The position numbers were made by a program, and so were the translations under genes. A stretch of 11,866 nt of DNA from positions 3,757 through 15,622 of the forward strand of contig DMNR01000375.1 of the NCBI GenBank assembly GCA_003452655.1, in the 5' to 3' direction. Below, piece by piece: positions 7,701-11,866 of this stretch (position 1 is the stretch's first letter; each line of letters begins with the position of its first letter). The notes under the pieces are model-generated. The model did no database searches. It was not told the origin of the DNA and saw nothing but the letters and a program-made list of their open reading frames with translations. This DNA is from Actinomycetota bacterium (GTDB lineage: Bacteria > Actinomycetota > Actinomycetes > S36-B12 > UBA10799).

Positions 7701-10700
7701 AGTGCAAAGCGCACCGAGGGTTGGAAGCCCGGAGTTACTCAAGCAACAGCAGGGCAGCTTCCGGCCCTGGTGGTGAACCTCGTGGCGGGCCAAGAGTCGC
7801 CGACCTCAGATGTTGTGCTCACAGCCAAGACGACTGCCACAACGTCCGCTGGTGAACTCGTATCCACTGATTCACCGAGCCTGTCGCACACGACGGCCCA
7901 AATGGTTGTTGTCGACCCGACCTCGGACGCTCCGAGTGTGGAGCCGTTCTGGGTGGTCAGGCCGGTAGCCGGTGGGCACACCCAAGCGCGCGTGGATGTC
8001 GCGAACATCAATCGTGGCGCCGCCAAGATGATGAACGTGCTTGTCGATTTCTCCGACGAGTCAGGTGGCTACGCGAACTCTGCGCAGGGCACGGGTTGGA
8101 CCTGCAATCCAGTTGAAGGTGGATCAGGCAAGCGCGCTTACTGCACCTACACCGGAGACCTCGCTGAGAACCGGCCGCCGAGTAATGCGGCGTTCAACGA
8201 GAAGCTGGCCCAGTTCCGCAAGGAGCATCCGGCGAAGGTGGCCGAGGCGAACAAAATGGTGGCCGAGCACGAGAAACAGGTCGCCGCGGCGAAGGCCGCT
8301 GCGTCGCGAACAAACTCCCTGTACTTGCTGGCATCGGTCCCCGCAGACAAGGCCGGCAAATCGCTTGTGGTCGATGCTCGGGCATCGGTTCTCAACATCA
8401 GCCCCACTGTGCCGTTGGGTAGTGAGGGTGGGGCGCTTAGTCGTCCCATCGGTCGTCCCATGGTGGCCGACGCACAGACGGCTGGTGCTGACGAGGTTGC
8501 GGCCGGCTACCAACTTGACGGCAAGGGAATCGACTTTGCTTCGGCAGGCAAGATCAGCGCGCCGAACCCGGCCGGGGTAACGGTTCGCCTTGATGCGGCC
8601 AAGAGCGTCGGTGCGTTTGAAGGCCAGCCCTTTAACGTCACTTGGCGCCAGGTGTGCGTTGAAGGAACAGATACTGCGCAGATTGGCTGCGACGGAGCGA
8701 AGCCCGCGAAACCGGTGAAGTGGCTGTCAAGTACGGCGGTGCTGTCGCCAGCGTTTGAGGCCCAGCCTGTTACCCAGGCCGCCGCGCTCCGGTTCGAGGC
8801 TTCGGTTTCGGATACTCCTGAGCCCGCAGAGACAATGCCCGCAACTCGGGTGACGGCATGGGAGCCGAAGCTCAATACCGTCACGAAGACAATCTCCGTC
8901 ACAATCGATCCACCGTCCACCGGGTCTCAAGACCAGGCGGCGCCCGCCGGTGACGTCGAGCGCAACGCTGGTGCCGCCGACGAAAACGCCGTGGTTGGCA
9001 AACCAACGCAGCCAGCAACACCAACCCCAACCGATCCGGTGCCCAGCAAGAGCACACCCGCCACTGAGCCAAAGGAAGAATCGAAGAGCTCCGCTGCGGC
9101 GAAGAAGCTCGCGGAGGCGGTCAAACTCTGCGAGAAGTATCTCGACGGCAAGACCGTCGACCTCAAAGCAGGCAGCATCACCTTTGCCGATGGCATGTGT
9201 TCGATCGCTGCCGGTCAGATCGAACTTGAAGGTTGGCTGAAGGTCACAGATGCTCAAATCAAGTTCAACGCGAGCACTTTCGAGCTGACGAAGGGCACAT
9301 TCGAAGTTCCGTCTGCCTGGGAGCCAGACGCGAAACTGACGGGCGAACTGAAAGACGACAAGCCCCTGATTATCCCGCTCAAGGGTGGTGGAAACGCGCA
9401 GGGCACAGTCACGTTCTCTGGCGGACTGCCCTTCTCCAAGCAGCTCAACCAACTGGGCGACTACAAGAAGAAGTCGTTCCAGATCGGATTCAACAAGGCG
9501 GACGGAACTGCCAGTTTCGAGCTCGATGCGCAGGGCGATGGAAGCCCGGCACCCGCTTTGAACATCGCGGGTTCGATCGCGCGCGGTGGGGACTACCAGC
9601 TCGCGATCAACAAGGCCGACAATCCCTTCAAGATCCCCGGAGTCGACAGTTTCACGCTCGTTGGCGACATCACTCGTACAACAACGGAGAAGAACGGCAA
9701 GCCCGTCGTCGCTAAGACATACAAAGTCGAAGGTACTGTGGACGGTGTTCCGATTGGTTCAGGCATGCAGCTCAAGGGCGTGCGAATCTTCTCGGACAGC
9801 TCAGGCGCGCTGGAGCTCGCAGGTACAGCCATGGTGGCAGCCGATTCTGGAAGTCCACTTGAGGTGGCGATTGCCGGATCGAAGACGGCCAAAGGCATCA
9901 GCCTGAACGGCGAGGTCAAGGACCAGGCGTGGACACCGCTGAGCGATTCGAAGAACGTAAACGCGTTGGTGGCTCTGAACATCCCATCCGGCGGCGGGAA
10001 GTTCACAGGCAGCGCGAAGCTTTCGGTTCCCGGTGAAGCCGCGCTGGTCGGTGGCCGTGTGACCACGGGTGCCCTGACCGCCAACGTTGTTGTTGGCGAT
10101 ACGGATACGTCGCTTGAGGGCGGACTTACCGTCACCCTCATCAACACCAAGGGCGAAAAGCTTCCGATGGAGTTGCAGGGCGCCGCCACGTACAACGCGA
10201 GCAAGAAGTTCGACGTCAGCTCGTTGAGTGTCACTCAGCCAGGTAAGGATCCATTCGAACTGGTCAACGGCCTGACCCTTGCGGGAGTGAAGGTGGCCGT
10301 CGAGAACCCGGGCGACCCAGCAACGCGCGCCGTCAAGTTCGAAGGCGGCAATGTGGCGGTCGACGGGTGGCTTGCCCTGGATGGGGTAACGATCACTTCA
10401 AATACGGACGGCCTCGTGGTTGGGCAGGGGGCCAAAGCGACCCTTCCAGCGGTGACATTCGGTTCAGACATCACAGTGCAGGCCGCTTCCGACTTGACGT
10501 TCCCGGCCAAGGGAAGTCCTAGTGGCTCGCTTTCCAGCAATGCCATTCCCTTCGTTAATGGATTCCCAGGGCTGACAGGGGTCGCGGTCTCCTCTGACAT
10601 CCAAGGAACTACACGCCTCACCCTTGGTGATGGCGGGACCGTATCGATCGACGTGAACGGCAAGTCCGAAGACCAGTCCCGCGAGATTGTGCTGGCCGGC

Positions 10701-11866
10701 GGATTCAAACCCAGCGGGGACTTCACGCTGTCTGTCGAGAAGGCGACCAATGTCTTCAGCTTCCCGGGCGCACAGAGCACGACCCTCAGCGGCGACATCA
10801 GCTGGACAAAGGGCACCTTCGACTATGCCGCGCTTGGGATGAACATCAAGGAACTCAATATTGGTGACTTATTGTTCGCCGACGACATCGCAGTCACCTC
10901 GACCAAGGTGGCCGGTAAGCCGGTGCTGAACCTCGATGCATCGGCGCGGTTGGGAAGTGTTGACCCTGCACAGGCTGCTGCGGTTCAGCTGACCGGATCG
11001 ATCACCGCGGACCAGACGAAGGTCGGGGTGAAGACGACGCAGCCGATTTCATTCCCTGGTATGCCCGGGGTGAAGGTCAGCGCAAAGGGTGACTACACGC
11101 TGGATAAGGCGACAAAGAAGTACACCGGAGAAGCCCGCCTCGAACAAGCTGAAGACATCAAGTTCGCCGGTGACAAGGTCGCGCTCACTGGATTTGGCAT
11201 CGGCTTCGACGTTCAAGAGTCGGGCACCAAGGTGGGTGCTGGTGGCACGGTGCAGGTCGTTGGAGTCGACGAGAAGAAGCCGCTGATTATGACCGCTGTG
11301 GGCGAGGGCGAAGGCAGCGGTTCACAGAATATTTCGTTCACCAAACTTGTCGCGAAACAGGATGGGACAGACCCATTCGAGATCGCCCCGGGCTTCACCG
11401 TCTCTGGGTTGCAGGTCACCATGGAACGACCCGGTGGTCAACCTGCCCAGGAGACTGATCTGAAGTCACTCAACGTCTCGCTCGCAGCTGCAGGCGCGAC
11501 CATGGGCGAGTGGGTCAGCCTGTCGAACCTGAACTTCGAGTCGAATGCGACCGGCATGGTGGTCAAGACTGGCGAGGCGAAGTTATCCGCAGCTCAGTGG
11601 GGTAAGGACCTCACCTTGAAGATCCACGAACCGCTAACGATTCCCACGAGCGGACCCGTGACCGGAGCGATTCAGGCCCAGGTCTTGCCATTCGCCGATA
11701 CGTTTGAGACCTTGCCAGATTCTCAAGGAGCGCTCGCCAACCCGAACTTGACGATTAGATTCGGTGATCAGAATACGGTTGAGTTCCGATCTGGAACGGC
11801 AGAGAAATATCTGCATCTAGATGGCGCAGTGCGCGACGATGGGGCCTACACGCTCAAGGTTTCGTC
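4779..11866 (+). CDS. Giant secreted multidomain surface protein with ~375-residue repeats (3' end outside window)
   Basis: One frame stays open from ATG 4779 to the right edge without a stop: 2362 whole codons are visible and the gene continues. AGGGA at 4769-4773 gives a well-placed ribosome site inside the end of the lipoprotein gene. Residues 1-38 are a signal peptide with GRRSVFTKR, a hydrophobic core and an ASA/LP cleavage site; the double Arg resembles but does not fully match a Tat signal. Residues 40-1400 are beta-rich with 20 mature cysteines in the protein as ten close pairs, including CGNC at 617-620. DUF11-like sheets lie near 942-980 and 1069-1200 (GWTC at 1109, AYCTYTGDL at 1122). 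A charged helical stretch occupies about 1140-1176. A Pro/Thr/Ser/Lys linker (1409-1437) leads to a short helix and then diverged tandem units of about 375-380 residues, starting with Trp1486, Trp1864 and Trp2245. No catalytic motif or anchor is visible. An adhesin, S-layer-like or matrix role is inferred. Confidence 0.85.
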   Translation, partial: MGAFGRRSVFTKRAGAICCGASVALVLGVVGQAGPASALPAAADNPLSQADPMRATLDGAPLANESAKPYRADMLVPSFAYFSSAHVAPTAVQPGQAAPPASFDTSNVVRIMKVTVDKPADANTRLEIKVSNTGLMQIAKQAGNVGLRPGANIDLTTALKSVCVDGSTKLEGGTGTYGFDAVSCTLDPAKFDAGSAQAAGTEQAKVVPPPSDGFGAGAPTGGKATAVDSQTTLPIGLIAKGAARASSERAKNLDAWLSEVSGGSIPDGSPGANVEQDLTVKDAVKVTSGSGSAKAADLKWKQCFLPKQEGLAFRAACSPDVSQTLDFGGAKIAPRTVAGAVPQDTTANQSYGALNPGDTWTGNFSLNNSGSMFGFAGPSPFTGPNPDPKSYGKSAKHAKYPPTQFNYTPYLLTDLGPNSVTGFSVRDEQHPSQSFGDCRDIPKDKAKSPLAATVPPEVAADAMTVCGITQNEALTVNPLLSFDSNTRAPGLSAWDTSNSRGQAATATFRSSYTVPLNVLEEVANDPRWTVEYRQVKSMKYTDDNGAPLPEPTVVTETVPEYVSKAAPQAWAWVPDNCNVIAGINYCGATARDDTKAGPTGLKMVKVAEAPAFERRICGNCWPTPKVYENDWTFPDANNAAARKSRGATNIMQGQHAYLAVQGINQAQTPGDYERLKISVDHIPAGVSVTGMKFIKLPSKKPEPNPEAGQQFQENLWNTAIPDIFNCQTSPSNDGTKDATTKTTCSFKPEKLPLLKGNGPGGTKQNMWETGKYAALFEIKAAENAPPTANGELDEVTTSFEYPNFKQGAAAMGIGPKERLAATFTVIPADKAAVSATIDVKDQDQVKKGAYPWKPYDGSEVAVNVGGSEALKLNFKNEGQRWVRPGEKVTVDVVAPPGVKVGDVATDYDLDGPGGDQSERSKDRNYRDGDREELTSLGERWVCEGARTIDGGATTVIHGAERKWAVDARKCSLEISAKRTEGWKPGVTQATAGQLPALVVNLVAGQESPTSDVVLTAKTTATTSAGELVSTDSPSLSHTTAQMVVVDPTSDAPSVEPFWVVRPVAGGHTQARVDVANINRGAAKMMNVLVDFSDESGGYANSAQGTGWTCNPVEGGSGKRAYCTYTGDLAENRPPSNAAFNEKLAQFRKEHPAKVAEANKMVAEHEKQVAAAKAAASRTNSLYLLASVPADKAGKSLVVDARASVLNISPTVPLGSEGGALSRPIGRPMVADAQTAGADEVAAGYQLDGKGIDFASAGKISAPNPAGVTVRLDAAKSVGAFEGQPFNVTWRQVCVEGTDTAQIGCDGAKPAKPVKWLSSTAVLSPAFEAQPVTQAAALRFEASVSDTPEPAETMPATRVTAWEPKLNTVTKTISVTIDPPSTGSQDQAAPAGDVERNAGAADENAVVGKPTQPATPTPTDPVPSKSTPATEPKEESKSSAAAKKLAEAVKLCEKYLDGKTVDLKAGSITFADGMCSIAAGQIELEGWLKVTDAQIKFNASTFELTKGTFEVPSAWEPDAKLTGELKDDKPLIIPLKGGGNAQGTVTFSGGLPFSKQLNQLGDYKKKSFQIGFNKADGTASFELDAQGDGSPAPALNIAGSIARGGDYQLAINKADNPFKIPGVDSFTLVGDITRTTTEKNGKPVVAKTYKVEGTVDGVPIGSGMQLKGVRIFSDSSGALELAGTAMVAADSGSPLEVAIAGSKTAKGISLNGEVKDQAWTPLSDSKNVNALVALNIPSGGGKFTGSAKLSVPGEAALVGGRVTTGALTANVVVGDTDTSLEGGLTVTLINTKGEKLPMELQGAATYNASKKFDVSSLSVTQPGKDPFELVNGLTLAGVKVAVENPGDPATRAVKFEGGNVAVDGWLALDGVTITSNTDGLVVGQGAKATLPAVTFGSDITVQAASDLTFPAKGSPSGSLSSNAIPFVNGFPGLTGVAVSSDIQGTTRLTLGDGGTVSIDVNGKSEDQSREIVLAGGFKPSGDFTLSVEKATNVFSFPGAQSTTLSGDISWTKGTFDYAALGMNIKELNIGDLLFADDIAVTSTKVAGKPVLNLDASARLGSVDPAQAAAVQLTGSITADQTKVGVKTTQPISFPGMPGVKVSAKGDYTLDKATKKYTGEARLEQAEDIKFAGDKVALTGFGIGFDVQESGTKVGAGGTVQVVGVDEKKPLIMTAVGEGEGSGSQNISFTKLVAKQDGTDPFEIAPGFTVSGLQVTMERPGGQPAQETDLKSLNVSLAAAGATMGEWVSLSNLNFESNATGMVVKTGEAKLSAAQWGKDLTLKIHEPLTIPTSGPVTGAIQAQVLPFADTFETLPDSQGALANPNLTIRFGDQNTVEFRSGTAEKYLHLDGAVRDDGAYTLKVS
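8196..8307 (+). other. Charged alpha-helical insertion within the giant protein
   Basis: Codons for residues 1140-1176 encode a Lys/Glu/Ala-rich stretch (NEKLAQFRKEHPAKVAEANK then MVAEHEKQVAAAKAAAS) that reads as amphipathic helix or coiled coil. It follows directly on the strand AYCTYTGDL of a DUF11-like domain and precedes SLYLLASVPADKAG, which looks like the next strand. That makes it an insertion in a beta-sandwich rather than a linker between domains. Confidence 0.55.
9003..9089 (+). other. Pro/Thr/Ser/Lys-rich linker in the giant protein
   Basis: Residues 1409-1437 are low-complexity, with TPTP-type spacing (TQPATPTPTDPVPSKSTPAT) and then EPKEESKSS. Such linkers in exported actinobacterial proteins are flexible and often O-glycosylated. 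It marks the boundary between the cysteine-paired N-terminal part and the repeat part. Confidence 0.7.
9234..10367 (+). repeat. Repeat unit A of the giant protein (378 codons)
   Basis: The unit starts at GWLKV (Trp1486). Landmarks in order are PLIIP (Pro1529), GLPF, LNIAGSIARGGDYQL (second Gly before Asp at 1604), NPFKIPG, and KDPFELVNGLTLAGVKV (Asp1824). The same landmarks recur in the next unit at a shift of 374-378 codons. The copies are diverged in both DNA and protein, so the duplication is old. A weaker ~100-residue internal period is also visible (LNIAG at 9558, VAIAG at 9864). Confidence 0.75.
10368..11510 (+). repeat. Repeat unit B of the giant protein (381 codons)
   Basis: The unit starts at GWLAL (Trp1864) with TSNTDGLVVGQGAKATL. 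It continues with DLTFP (Asp1905), AIPFVNGF, VLAGGFKPSGDFTL (Gly1980), NVFSFPG, and TDPFEIAPGFTVSGLQV (Asp2198). Each landmark matches unit A in order. An internal repeat about 99 residues after the first FPG motif (VFSFPG, then ISFPG) supports a smaller sub-unit. Confidence 0.75.
11511..11866 (+). repeat. Repeat unit C of the giant protein, cut by the window edge
   Basis: The unit starts at EWVSL (Trp2245) with ESNATGMVVKTGEAKLS, closely parallel to unit B. PLTIP follows at 2285, then VLPFADTF, and LHLDGAVRDDGAYTLKV with Gly2355. It stops at the edge, so the total number of units is unknown. Confidence 0.7.

Noticed and set aside
9234..11866. Phase-variable or recently expanded DNA repeats
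   Set aside because: The repeat units match at protein-pattern level, but I saw no long identical nucleotide stretches, so recent expansion or slippage is not supported.

Overview
The window looks like chromosomal DNA of a moderately high-GC actinobacterium. The reasons are the GTG starts, several Cys-lipobox lipoproteins, a GC-rich third codon position, and a nuoN tail followed at once by a long-chain polyprenyl diphosphate synthase, an order I associate with actinobacteria. I cannot place the genus. There is no RNA gene, insertion sequence, integrase or CRISPR array.

Layout. Positions 1-78 are the last 25 codons of nuoN. At 102-1097 is a polyprenyl diphosphate synthase, probably making the menaquinone side chain. 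Four bases later, at 1102-2964, is a lipoprotein that carries the Lon (S16) Ser/Lys protease domain with no ATPase and a long helical C-terminus. Converging on it from the minus strand (3016-3831) is a lipoprotein of the trypsin fold with a full His/Asp/Ser triad but an altered GDSGG motif. A divergent intergenic region (3832-4194) holds two inverted repeats and a possible 18-codon upstream ORF. It separates the protease from a second plus-strand pair: a small lipoprotein (4195-4776) and, two bases later, a giant secreted-protein gene that starts at 4779 and is still open at the window edge (at least 2362 residues).

The giant protein is the main item of interest. After an RR-containing signal peptide it has about 1440 residues of beta-rich sequence with ten pairs of cysteines and an alpha-helical insertion inside a DUF11-like domain. 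A Pro/Thr/Ser/Lys linker follows, then a cysteine-free region built from units of about 375-380 residues. Two complete diverged copies and part of a third are visible, and five different landmarks keep the same spacing. I do not recognise this repeat as a named family.

How the genes may work together (inference): the left group is respiratory quinone metabolism with a passenger envelope protease. The right group may form a cell-surface module in which the small lipoprotein is co-made with the giant exported protein, while the two lipoprotein proteases could process or quality-control exported proteins. Only adjacency and shared localisation support that link.
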